A stretch of DNA of 64,000 bases from Streptomyces gardneri (lineage in GTDB: Bacteria > Actinomycetota > Actinomycetes > Streptomycetales > Streptomycetaceae): assembly GCF_006539185.1 (NCBI RefSeq), contig NZ_BJMN01000019.1:123660-187659 (forward strand). Reading direction: 5' to 3'. The notes under the pieces are model-generated. The model was not told the origin of the DNA. It saw only the letters and a list, made by a program, of their open reading frames with translations, and searched no databases. Both the position numbers and the translations under genes were made by a program. Of this stretch, positions 51,827-59,819 are shown piece after piece. Position 1 is the stretch's first letter; every line of letters starts with the position of its first letter.

Positions 51827-53059
51827 ATGACTTCAGCCCGTTCCACCGCGCGGACGCGCCGTGCGGTCGTCGCCGCGCTCACCGCACTCGTCGCCCTCGG
51901 TGCGCCGGTCACCGCCGTCGGCACCCCGGAGGGTGACGGCGGCCACCGTCGGCCGTGCACCGGTTCCCGGCTGCCCGGCCACGGCCCGGCGCGTGACGTC
52001 CTGCGGACCGCCGAGCGGGCCAAGGCCGACATGGACCTCGAATCCGTGATCCTGAAGGTCACCGTCGACGGCCGCGAGCTCGTCACCACCGCCCTCGGCG
52101 AGTCGATGACCGGTGTGCCGGCCGATCCCGCCATGCACTTCCGCAACGGCAACGTGGCCATCAGCTACATGGGAACGGCGCTCCTGCGCCTCGTCGACCA
52201 GGGCAAGGTCGACCTCGACGACCCCGTCGCGCGCTGGCTGCCCGACCTCCCGGACGGCGAGAAGATCACCCTGCGCATGCTGGCCGCGTCCACCACCGGT
52301 CTCGTCGACTACGTCCGCCTCCCCGCATTCCAGCGGGCCGTCACCGCCGACCCCTTCCGTCAGTGGACGGGGAAGGAGGTGGTGGCCCTCGCGACCGCCG
52401 AGGACCGCTGGTACGAGCCGGGCACGAACTGGAACTACTCGCACGCCAACTTCGTCCTTCTCGGCGCCGCCCTGGAGAAGATCACCGGAACCCGGCTCGA
52501 CGTCCTCCTCCGGCGGCAGGTCACCGGTCCCCTCGGGCTCCGCGAGACCCGCAACAGCTTCACGCCCGACATCCCGGAACCCGCCCTGCACGCCTTCACC
52601 GCCGACCGGGGGACGTACGAGGAGTCCACCTTCTGGAACCCCTCGTGGACCACCGCCCCCGGAGCCGTCCAGACCACCGACATCTGCGACCTGGCCCGCT
52701 CGGCCTCGGGCCTCGGCTCGGGTGAGCTCCTGTCCCCGGCCTCCTACCGGCAGCTCCTGAACCCCGGGACGGTGGGCCTCGGCCACGCCACCCGCAAGTG
52801 CCCGGCCACCGTCTGCCTCGCGAACACCGAGGCCACCCACTACGGCATGGGCGTGGTGGTACTGGGCGACTGGATCTCCCAGCACCCGCTCTTCTTCGGC
52901 TACTCGTCCTCCATGGCGTACCTGCCGTCCGAGCGCCTGGCCATCGCGGTCTCGACCACGCAGGGGCCCAACGCCCCGGGCGGCCACACCGCCCATGTGC
53001 TCGCCCAGCGCATCGCGGCGGCCCTCGCCCCGGGGCACCCCATCCCCGACTTCGGCTGA
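51827..53059 (+). CDS. Secreted serine beta-lactamase/DD-peptidase-fold protein, catalytic residues lost
   Basis: 410 aa from ATG 51827. Sec signal peptide (~1-31). The class C beta-lactamase/DD-carboxypeptidase fold is clear from MHFRNGNVAISYMGTALLRLVDQGKVDLDDPVARWLPDLP, EPGTNWNYSHANFVLLGAALEKITG and PLGLRETR. Where active members have FRxGSVTK, this protein reads N109-V-A-I112, so the nucleophile Ser and the Lys of SxxK are both absent; the YxN motif reads Y204-S-H206, and no HxG/KTG triad is evident near the C-terminus (GYSSSMAYLP). It probably binds a peptidoglycan-like or other ligand without hydrolysing it. Confidence 0.85.
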   Translation: MTSARSTARTRRAVVAALTALVALGAPVTAVGTPEGDGGHRRPCTGSRLPGHGPARDVLRTAERAKADMDLESVILKVTVDGRELVTTALGESMTGVPADPAMHFRNGNVAISYMGTALLRLVDQGKVDLDDPVARWLPDLPDGEKITLRMLAASTTGLVDYVRLPAFQRAVTADPFRQWTGKEVVALATAEDRWYEPGTNWNYSHANFVLLGAALEKITGTRLDVLLRRQVTGPLGLRETRNSFTPDIPEPALHAFTADRGTYEESTFWNPSWTTAPGAVQTTDICDLARSASGLGSGELLSPASYRQLLNPGTVGLGHATRKCPATVCLANTEATHYGMGVVVLGDWISQHPLFFGYSSSMAYLPSERLAIAVSTTQGPNAPGGHTAHVLAQRIAAALAPGHPIPDFG

Positions 53060-53071
53060 CCGGCGTACCTC

Positions 53072-54604
53072 TCAGGAGCCCTTGCCGTGGCCGTGGCCGT
53101 GGCCGTGTCCCTGACCGTGTCCATGGACCAGGTCGGGGTCGGCCACGCCCGGGCGCTCCCGCCAGTACGTCGGGTCCACGAAGCGTCGGACGATCATGGC
53201 GACCACCCCGGTGAGGGCGATGCCGATGCCGATGACGAGCGGCGGCCCGAGTCCGAACCACGAGGTGCCGCTGTAGGAGTTCTCCGGATCGGCCATGTCG
53301 GAGACCGATTTCACCAGGAGCCACGCAAGCAGTCCGGAACCGATCAGGGGCCCGAGGCCGATCAGCAGGAAGTTGTGGACGCTCTCGAAGAGGTGGCGGC
53401 GGTAGTAGATCACGCAGGCGAGGCCCGTGAGCGAGTAGTAGAAGGCGATCAGCAGGGACAGCGCGGTCAGTGAGTCGTAGAGCGCGTTGGTGCTGATCCG
53501 GTTCACCACGAGGTACCAGGCGATGGCGATGCCGGCCACCCACCACGTACTCACGTCGGGGGTGCGGAAGCGCGGGCTGATGTGGCTGTAGTGGGCGGGC
53601 AGCGCCCGGCGGCGCGCCATGGACAGCGCCGTACGCGAGGCGGGGATGATGGTGGTCTGCGTGGAGGCGATCGCGGACGTGCAGACCGCGAGGAGCAGGA
53701 CCCAGTCCCAGCCGCCCATGACGTCACCGGCGAGCTGGGCGAAGAGGAACTCCTCCTCGTCGGCGTTCTCGGCCAGGAACACCGGACCGGCATAGGCCAC
53801 GACCGCGAATCCCACGGACACGTAGGTCACCAGAAGGATCACGGTCGACCAGAGCCCCGCCTTGCCGGGGGCGGTCGCGGAGTTCTCGACCTCCTCCGTG
53901 AGGTTGACCGCCGATTCCCAGCCCCAGTAGATGAAGACGCCCAGGAGCAGCCCGCCGGTGAGCGCCGCGCCACCGGCGCCGAAGGGGTTGAGCCAGCTGA
54001 GGGACGGTTCGACCGCGTCGTACTTGCTCGTGCCGGAGTAGACGGCGTAGAACGCCACCGCGACGAAGATCAGCAGGCAGGCGACCTGCGCCAGGATGAG
54101 GACGTTCTGCACCTTGGCCGACAACTCGGTGCCGACGACGCACACGGCCGTCATCGCGAGGATGAGCAGCACGGTGAGCAGTTGGCGTACGAAGGTGTTG
54201 TCCACCCAGCTGTCGAGGCCGACCGCGAGCAGACCGAAGGTGACGGCGACATCGGCGAGCGAGCCGACGACCAGGACCCCGGTCATGGCGATGGCCCACC
54301 CTCCGAGCCAGCCGGCCCAGGGGCCCATGGCCCGGGTCACCCAGGAGAAGGTCGTGCCGCAGTCCTGGTCGACCTTGTTCAGGTAGTAGAACGCCGACGC
54401 GATCATCAGCATCGGCACGAAGGCCGCGAACATCACCCCGGGGGCGTAGATCCCGACGAGTGCGACGATCGGGCCGATGACGGCCGCGAGGGAGTACGCG
54501 GGGGACGTGGAGTTGAGCCCGATGACGAGGGCGTCCACGAAGCCGATCGCATTGTGCTTCAGTTCCGCCGGTCGCCCGACGGGTCCGGCATCCTCGGCCG
54601 CCAT
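53072..54604 (-). CDS. APC-family amino acid permease with a His-Gly tail
   Basis: 510 aa with 12 hydrophobic helices of the APC superfamily; the first carries the substrate-site stretch GLNSTSPAYSLAAVIGP, and TM8 region reads TQTTIIPASRTALSMARR. The last 17 residues are alternating His-Gly (six His), encoded by repeated GTGGCC-like units at ~53085-53128, an unusual metal-binding type tail. The substrate is not clear (amino acid or polyamine). Convergent with the beta-lactamase-fold gene with a 12-base gap. Confidence 0.87.
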   Translation of the reverse strand: MAAEDAGPVGRPAELKHNAIGFVDALVIGLNSTSPAYSLAAVIGPIVALVGIYAPGVMFAAFVPMLMIASAFYYLNKVDQDCGTTFSWVTRAMGPWAGWLGGWAIAMTGVLVVGSLADVAVTFGLLAVGLDSWVDNTFVRQLLTVLLILAMTAVCVVGTELSAKVQNVLILAQVACLLIFVAVAFYAVYSGTSKYDAVEPSLSWLNPFGAGGAALTGGLLLGVFIYWGWESAVNLTEEVENSATAPGKAGLWSTVILLVTYVSVGFAVVAYAGPVFLAENADEEEFLFAQLAGDVMGGWDWVLLLAVCTSAIASTQTTIIPASRTALSMARRRALPAHYSHISPRFRTPDVSTWWVAGIAIAWYLVVNRISTNALYDSLTALSLLIAFYYSLTGLACVIYYRRHLFESVHNFLLIGLGPLIGSGLLAWLLVKSVSDMADPENSYSGTSWFGLGPPLVIGIGIALTGVVAMIVRRFVDPTYWRERPGVADPDLVHGHGQGHGHGHGHGKGS

Positions 54605-54732
54605 GTTCCCTCGCTCCGCTAGGACCCCGACAGAACCGCGAGACGTACGCCTTCATCGTAGGAAGGCCCGGCCGCGTCTGCATGCGCGGGAGACGGCAGG
54701 AGGCGAGGGAGCCGCCACTTCTCGCGCAGGGC

Positions 54733-55605
54733 CTACGACGCCTCGGCGTCCGGCCGGCGCTCCGCCGCGAAGCCGGTGACGACCACGGTGACGAGGCAGA
54801 AGGCGACGACGGTCTCGGCCCAGAGGAAGGCGATGTAGTCCATGAGGCAGCCGATCGGCGGCGCGCCCGGGGCCGTGTTGCGGAAGGCCGCCAGGGCGAA
54901 CAGCGTGGCGGCCATCCAGCCCAGCGCCGGCCAGGTCAGGCCCTTGCGCCGGGTGACGAGGAACCACGCTCCGGTGAGCACCGAGAGGGCGAGCGCCCAC
55001 ATGGCGACCATCATGAAGACGGCGAAGATCAGTACGCTGTTGGAGCGCCCCAGGCCGACGTCGAAGAGTGCGGCCCCCTCCTCCTCCGAGGCGTCCACCG
55101 TCGCAGCGAAGAGGGCGTCGCTGCTGGTCAGCGTCGCCCGGACGGGGACCTTCTGGCCTCCTTGGACGGCGTTGAACTCGATCGCGGCGTCGTAGGCGTC
55201 GAAGGGGTAGTCCGTGATCGAGCCGCCGGTCAGGGTGACGGGCAGGTCCTTGGTCGAGATCCGGCTGTGCGCCTTGAAGGACAGGTCGCCCCGGGTGGAG
55301 GCCGAGGTCTGGATCGTGAGGTCCTCGGTTGGCGAGACGCCGCCGGCCTCGGCCAGTTCTCCCCGCGGGGTCACGAGGACGCGCAGGATCAGTTCCCGGC
55401 CGGCGGCGTCGACGCGCTGGATCGAGGCTTCCACGTCCACGCGGTCGGGAGCCGGGCTGCCCGCCGTGTGCACGGTGTCGAGGGCTTGGCGCTCGCCGAA
55501 CTGGAGCCAGGTGCCCAGGGCGACCGCTGCCGCGATCAGGAGGCAGGCCAGCGCGGCCGGAAGGAGCCCGCGGCGGCTCCGCTCGCGTCGGCGGGTGTCG
55601 GACAA
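54733..55605 (-). CDS. DUF4436-family membrane protein
   Basis: 290 aa from TTG 55605, chosen for GGAGA 7-8 bases upstream; GTG 55656 adds 17 residues without a ribosome site. One N-terminal TM helix (~12-32), an extracytoplasmic beta-rich domain (~35-185), then three TM helices (~190-280). The blocks VDVEASIQRVDAAGRELILRVLVTPRG and YPFDAYDAAIEF match DUF4436 actinobacterial proteins. The function is unknown. Probably monocistronic. Confidence 0.8.
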   Translation of the reverse strand: MSDTRRRERSRRGLLPAALACLLIAAAVALGTWLQFGERQALDTVHTAGSPAPDRVDVEASIQRVDAAGRELILRVLVTPRGELAEAGGVSPTEDLTIQTSASTRGDLSFKAHSRISTKDLPVTLTGGSITDYPFDAYDAAIEFNAVQGGQKVPVRATLTSSDALFAATVDASEEEGAALFDVGLGRSNSVLIFAVFMMVAMWALALSVLTGAWFLVTRRKGLTWPALGWMAATLFALAAFRNTAPGAPPIGCLMDYIAFLWAETVVAFCLVTVVVTGFAAERRPDAEAS

Positions 55606-55680
55606 GGTGGGGTCTCCGATCGTGGGCTCACGCGCTGCCCTGAGAACAGGGTGCACGGCTCGGGTGGGGAGCGCCTGCTG

Positions 55681-55716
55681 TCGGCGGCTCGGCGGCTCGG
55701 CGGCTCGACGGCTCAG
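55681..55716. repeat. Degenerate 9-bp tandem repeat
   Basis: About four copies of TCGGCGGCT-like units between the DUF4436 start region and the TetR stop, continuing imperfectly to ~55735. Probably replication slippage; no coding role is seen. Confidence 0.6.
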
Positions 55717-55750
55717 CGCTCAGCGGCTGTGTGGCTCGATGGCCTGGCAG

Positions 55751-56362
55751 TCAGTGAGGCATGGGCTCGGTGGTGCGGTGACTCAGGCGCTCGACCTCGA
55801 TGGAGACCGCCTCCCTCACCAGTTCTCGGACGTGGGGCAAGGGCAGGGCGCCGCTGAGCCAGCGCGTGCTGAGCCCTTCCAGGAGGCCGGTGAGACGCTC
55901 CGCGGACGCCGTGAGGGCCGGCGCGGGGACCGTCGGCCGGACGCAGCCCAAGAGGTCCGCGACATCATGGATCCAGGCCAGCGTGGCTCTGGCCAGATCC
56001 CCGCGCAGCTCGGGCTCGAAGACCGCGCTGGCGCGCAGCTCCCCCCATACGGTGCTGTTCTCGCGGACCTCCGGAACGTCCTGGAACTCCAGGAGCAGGG
56101 ACTGCTCCAGCTCCTGCAGAGCGTCGGAAGGCCCTGTGCCGCCGTCGCCGTCACCTTCGGACGTGTACCGGTCGGCCCTGTCGCTGATGAACTCCAGGGT
56201 GTGGCGCAGGGTGCCGGCCCGGTCCTTGAAGTGGTAGTAGATCAGGGCGGTGGACACCCCGGCCTCGGTCGCCAACTCCTCCATGCGCAGCCCGCGGACT
56301 CCGTGCCGGGCTATGACCCGTGCGGCGGCTTCCAGGATGGCCCTTCTGCGGTCCGTCGCCAC
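55751..56362 (-). CDS. TetR-family regulator (paralogue 1)
   Basis: 203 aa from GTG 56362, with GGAGGGGG upstream. TetR helix-turn-helix at residues ~8-55 (ILEAAARVIARHGVRGLRMEELATEAGVSTALIYYHFKDRAGTL). Over its whole length it is clearly related to the divergent TetR at 56553, including VRENS-x-WGELRASAVF and SAERLTxLLEGLSxRWLSG, so the pair arose by duplication. The two starts are 190 bases apart with a palindrome in between. Confidence 0.9.
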   Translation of the reverse strand: MATDRRRAILEAAARVIARHGVRGLRMEELATEAGVSTALIYYHFKDRAGTLRHTLEFISDRADRYTSEGDGDGGTGPSDALQELEQSLLLEFQDVPEVRENSTVWGELRASAVFEPELRGDLARATLAWIHDVADLLGCVRPTVPAPALTASAERLTGLLEGLSTRWLSGALPLPHVRELVREAVSIEVERLSHRTTEPMPH

Positions 56363-56403
56363 GTGATCCCCCTCCTGAGTGGTCTGAACAACAGTGTCGC
56401 ATA

Positions 56404-56423
56404 TTGACTGAAGATTTAGTCAA
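56404..56423. promoter_or_regulatory. TetR-type operator between the paralogous TetR genes
   Basis: TTGACTGAAGATTTAGTCAA: the outer TTGACT/AGTCAA arms form a palindrome, and each arm reads as a near-consensus -35 for one of the two divergent genes. A closely related site is found at 62940 upstream of the urease genes. Confidence 0.72.
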
Positions 56424-56552
56424 AAGACCCGACCTCGGGAGGCGAACTCGTCCCCGGGGCCCTTGTGCCCGGGATGACCGTCCCTGGTCCTCGTCATCGC
56501 CGTCGCCGTGCTCGCCTGAGCCTCGTGAGGGGGGAACGATAAAGTTCGGGCC

Positions 56553-57131
56553 ATGGCGTCTCGCAGCACTCAGATCCTCGAAGCCGCCGCCCGGGTGATC
56601 GCCCGGCGCGGCGTCCGTGGCCTGCGCGTGGAGGAGCTGGCCGCCGAGGCGGGCGTCTCCACCGCGCTGATCTACTACCACTTCAAGGACCGCACCGGGA
56701 TCCTGCTCAAGACGCTGGAGTTCATCAGCGACCGCGCCGGGCACTACACGACGTACCGCGCGCCGGACGCCGAACCTCTCAGCCCGCGCGAGGAGCTGGA
56801 CCAGACGCTGCTGCTGGAACTCCAGGACACCACCGAGGTCAGGGAGAACAGCAGCGCCTGGGGTGAGCTGCGGGCCAGCGCGGTCTTCGACGAAGTCCTG
56901 CGGCAGGACCTGGAGCGCTCCACGGCCGTCTGGGTCCAGGAGGTGGCGGAGCTCCTCGGCGGCGTACGGCCGATGGCTCCGGCGGCGGCTCTCTCGGCCT
57001 CCGCCGAGCGGCTCACCGCCCTCCTGGAGGGCCTGAGCATGCGCTGGCTCAGCGGCACGCTCCTGATCTCCCACGCCCGGACGCTGATGGCCGAAGCCAT
57101 CGAGGCCGAGGTCGAACGACTGGGCGGCTGA
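56553..57131 (+). CDS. TetR-family regulator (paralogue 2)
   Basis: 192 aa from ATG 56553. TetR helix-turn-helix ILEAAARVIARRGVRGLRVEELAAEAGVSTALIYYHFKDR, almost identical in the recognition helix to paralogue 1, so both should read the same operator. The effector domains are similar but differ in the loop at residues ~65-85. Divergent from paralogue 1; shared autoregulation through the palindrome at 56404 is expected. Confidence 0.9.
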   Translation: MASRSTQILEAAARVIARRGVRGLRVEELAAEAGVSTALIYYHFKDRTGILLKTLEFISDRAGHYTTYRAPDAEPLSPREELDQTLLLELQDTTEVRENSSAWGELRASAVFDEVLRQDLERSTAVWVQEVAELLGGVRPMAPAAALSASAERLTALLEGLSMRWLSGTLLISHARTLMAEAIEAEVERLGG

Positions 57132-57133
57132 GG

Positions 57134-57196
57134 CCTGTCCGGCCGATCAGGGTCGGACGGACACGCGCCAGGACCTGCCCGGCGATCAAGGTCGGA
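57134..57196. repeat. Imperfect direct repeat in a convergent gap
   Basis: CCTGTCCGGCCGATCAGGGT-type unit at 57134-57157 is repeated with about four changes at 57174-57196, between the stops of the TetR and sensor kinase genes. TGTCCG/CGGACA (57136, 57158) can form a weak hairpin that may serve as a terminator. Confidence 0.5.
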
Positions 57197-57211
57197 AAAA
57201 TCGCACGGGTC

Positions 57212-58465
57212 CTAGGATCCGTCCGGGCCGTCCGACGCGTCGTCCCCCGGTCTGCGGGGCAGTTGGACCCGTACCGTCAGCCCGCCCCCCGGGCGGGGCG
57301 TCGCGGTGAGTTCGCCGTGGTGGGTGAGGGTGATCGCGCGGACCACGGCGAGGCCCAGGCCCAGGCTCTTCCCGTGCTGCGTCGGGCCGCGCCGGAACGG
57401 CTCGAAGAGGGCGGGGACGTCGCCGGGGTCGAGCACGGGGCCGGTGTTGGTGACTTCCACGAAGGCACGGTCCCCGTGGGTGCCGGTGGCCGTCGTCGCC
57501 GTACCGCCCGGGTGGTTGTGGCGTACCGCGTTGGCCAGCAGGTTCAGGGTGATGTGCCGGAGCAGGGAGGGGTCGCCGGCGACCGGTGCGGGGGAGAGGC
57601 GCGCGGTGACACGGACCTCCGCGGTACGGGCCTCCTCGGCGAGGTCCTCCTGGGCAATGCGGGCGCCGTCGGCGAGATCCGCCGGGTGGGGTGTCAGGTG
57701 CTCACTCTCGCCCCTGGCCAGGGTCAGCAGCGCGTCGATCAGACGCTGGGAGCGGGCGTTGGCGTCCAGAGCCCGGTGGAGGGCCGGTTTCAGGTCGTCG
57801 GGGACCCGGCCCTGGGCCAGGGGGATCTCCAGTGCGGTGCGCTGGAGGGTGAGCGGTGTGCGGAGTTCGTGCGAGGCATGCGCGGTGAAGTGGCGCTGGG
57901 CGGTGAAGCTGCGGTCGAGCCGGTCGAGCATGGCGTCGAAGGTGTCGCCGAGTTCGCGGACCTCGTCGTGGGGTCCGCTCAGGTCGAGGCGCTCCTCGAG
58001 GGTGCTGCCCGTGCCGATACGGCGGGCGGTCGACGTGACCTGGGTGAGGCGGTGCAGCGAGCGGCGTCCGGCCCACCAGGCGAGCAGCGCGGCGAGGGCG
58101 GTGAACACGGCGAGCAGGAGCAGGGACCGGACGAGCAGGTCGTCGAGGATCCTGCCCTGGAAGTCCTCGAAGGCCTCGGAAGGAGTGGTCACCGCTGCTT
58201 GCATGCTCTCCGGCGGCAGCGGGGCGGGGCTCGGTCCGGGCTCGGGGATTCCGGTGGCCGGGAGGGGCGTCGTGAGGTCCTCCGCCGGGATGAGGAGGGA
58301 ACGGTTCTCCTCCATGAGCTGGCGGGAGCTCAGCCAGTTCAGCACGAGCAGTCCGCTGCCGAGGACCACGAAGACCGAGGTGGTCATCAGGGTCAGCCGG
58401 CCGCGCAGAGGCAGTCGGTACGGGGCGGTGCGGCGCGCCGCACGGCGCCCGAGCAGGCGGTTCAC
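57212..58465 (-). CDS. Two-component sensor histidine kinase (HisKA type)
   Basis: 417 aa from GTG 58465, overlapping the regulator stop by GTGA. TM1 (~24-44), a ~65-residue extracytoplasmic Pro-rich loop, TM2 (~112-133), HAMP (~134-185), HisKA with ASHELRTPL (H199) and HATPase_c (NLLANAVRHN, LGLGLAVVRAI). The small sensor loop fits intramembrane or exporter-linked sensing. Paired with the OmpR-type regulator upstream and divergent from a MacB-like exporter. Confidence 0.91.
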   Translation of the reverse strand: MNRLLGRRAARRTAPYRLPLRGRLTLMTTSVFVVLGSGLLVLNWLSSRQLMEENRSLLIPAEDLTTPLPATGIPEPGPSPAPLPPESMQAAVTTPSEAFEDFQGRILDDLLVRSLLLLAVFTALAALLAWWAGRRSLHRLTQVTSTARRIGTGSTLEERLDLSGPHDEVRELGDTFDAMLDRLDRSFTAQRHFTAHASHELRTPLTLQRTALEIPLAQGRVPDDLKPALHRALDANARSQRLIDALLTLARGESEHLTPHPADLADGARIAQEDLAEEARTAEVRVTARLSPAPVAGDPSLLRHITLNLLANAVRHNHPGGTATTATGTHGDRAFVEVTNTGPVLDPGDVPALFEPFRRGPTQHGKSLGLGLAVVRAITLTHHGELTATPRPGGGLTVRVQLPRRPGDDASDGPDGS

Positions 58466-59118
58466 AGCCGGTACCCGAAGCCCGGGTCGTGGTGGACGAG
58501 CGAGGGCTCGCCCAGCTTGCGGCGCAGCGCGTGCACGGTCACCCGGACCGCGGTCGTCGCCGGGTCCAGCGCCGCGTCCCACAGCCGGTCCTTCAGCTCC
58601 TCGGTGGTGACGGGTGCGCCGTCGGCCGCGAGGAGCAGCTCCAGCACGCCGAGTTCCCTGGGCGTCAGCCTCAGCGGCCGGCCGTCGCGCTCCGCGACCC
58701 TGCGGACGGTGTCCAGGCTGACCCCCTGACGGCTCAGCACCGTCGCGGTGGCGCCGGTGGAGGCGCGCCGGCCGAGGGCCCGCAGCCGGGCGATCAGTTC
58801 GAGGTACGAGAACGGCTTGGTCATGTAGTCGTCGGCGCCCTGACCGAGACCCTCGACCAGGTCGGTGAGCGCGCCGGCGGCGGTCAGCATCAGGATCCTG
58901 GCCGGGTAGCCGGCCGTGTTCAACGCCCGGCAGACGGCGTCCCCGCTCAGCAGGGGCAGGTCCCGGTCCAGGACGAGGACGTCGTACGAGGCGGCGGCCG
59001 TCATCTCCAGCGCGCGTGCCCCGTCGTGCGCGATCTCGCACACCATGCCCTCCTCGCGCAGACCTTCGGCGAGCATCGTGGCCAGCTCCGCCTCGTCCTC
59101 GACGATGAGCACCCGCAT
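58462..59118 (-). CDS. OmpR-family response regulator
   Basis: 218 aa from ATG 59118. Receiver domain with VEDEAE, phospho-acceptor D51 (VLVLDRDLP), LTAAG and DDYMTKPFSYLEL, then a winged-helix trans-reg domain (~125-218; LTPRELGVLELLLAADGAPVT, TTAVRVTVHALRRKLG). Coupled to the kinase by a GTGA overlap. A direct repeat suitable for OmpR-type dimers lies in the intergenic region towards the exporter. Confidence 0.92.
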   Translation of the reverse strand: MRVLIVEDEAELATMLAEGLREEGMVCEIAHDGARALEMTAAASYDVLVLDRDLPLLSGDAVCRALNTAGYPARILMLTAAGALTDLVEGLGQGADDYMTKPFSYLELIARLRALGRRASTGATATVLSRQGVSLDTVRRVAERDGRPLRLTPRELGVLELLLAADGAPVTTEELKDRLWDAALDPATTAVRVTVHALRRKLGEPSLVHHDPGFGYRL

Positions 59119-59196
59119 GTTCCGACCCACTCCACTCGATCGTGCCCCGCGCGGTCCCGTCCTCCGACCGCCCGCTCAAGGATGCCTCCCGGGGGC

Positions 59197-59212
59197 GTTA
59201 GCCGGCGGTTAG
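59197..59212. promoter_or_regulatory. Direct repeat, candidate OmpR-type regulator site
   Basis: GTTAG-CCGGCG-GTTAG: two GTTAG units with starts 11 bases apart, one helical turn, the spacing OmpR-family dimers use. It lies 79 bases before the regulator start and 80 bases before the divergent lipoprotein gene, so it could switch both. Confidence 0.6.
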
Positions 59213-59291
59213 GCGCACGCTCACCCGTGGCTCACCAGGCGCTCCGTAGAACTGCCCTACGACATCGTCGAGATCGAAAAGGGAGCAGCAC

Positions 59292-59819
59292 ATGCGCAGT
59301 CGAACCGGGCGGGCCCTCATGGCGGCAGCCGCCGTGACCGCGGTCCTGGTGATGAGCGGTTGTTCCGCCGACGACACCGCACCGAGGGTCGCCGGGGACG
59401 AGGGGACGGGCGCCGGAAAGAAGCAGGACGACAACGTGGTCCGCCGGGCCTGGGTGACCTGCATGCACGGTCAGGGCCAGAACGGTGTCCAGCAGGACAA
59501 GGACGGCAACATCTACATGCCCGCATCGGGCACGGGCGACGATGCCGCCGTCGCCGGATACGAGGCGGCGGCCAAGGTCTGCGACGCGAAGAACCCCGGC
59601 ATCCACCAGATCAACGAGAAGAACTCCCGGAAGTTCGTCGAGATGGGGCGCGCCTGGGTCGCGTGCGCGCGGAAGAGCGGCTATCCGGACCTGCCCGACC
59701 CCGACCCGAAGACCGGCATCCTCCACATTCCCCGGCTCGCCTTCGACCCGGCCAAGTGGGACGCGGTCCAGCCGGCCTGCAGCAAGCTCCCCCTGCCCGG
59801 CTACCAGATCGGCCAGTGA
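59292..59819 (+). CDS. Exporter-linked lipoprotein
   Basis: 175 aa. Lipoprotein signal (AAVTAVLVMSGC, lipidated C24), then ~150 residues with four further Cys (CMHGQGQ, VCDAKN, ACARKSGYPDLPDPDP, ACSKL) that could form two disulfides outside the membrane. Proteins of this form often precede a MacB-like exporter in Streptomyces but have no known activity. It overlaps the next gene by GTGA. Confidence 0.82.
   Translation: MRSRTGRALMAAAAVTAVLVMSGCSADDTAPRVAGDEGTGAGKKQDDNVVRRAWVTCMHGQGQNGVQQDKDGNIYMPASGTGDDAAVAGYEAAAKVCDAKNPGIHQINEKNSRKFVEMGRAWVACARKSGYPDLPDPDPKTGILHIPRLAFDPAKWDAVQPACSKLPLPGYQIGQ

Noticed and set aside
55681..55735. Possible CRISPR or protein-coding repeat
   Set aside because: Short degenerate GC-rich slippage repeat without spacers or a coding frame supported by neighbours.
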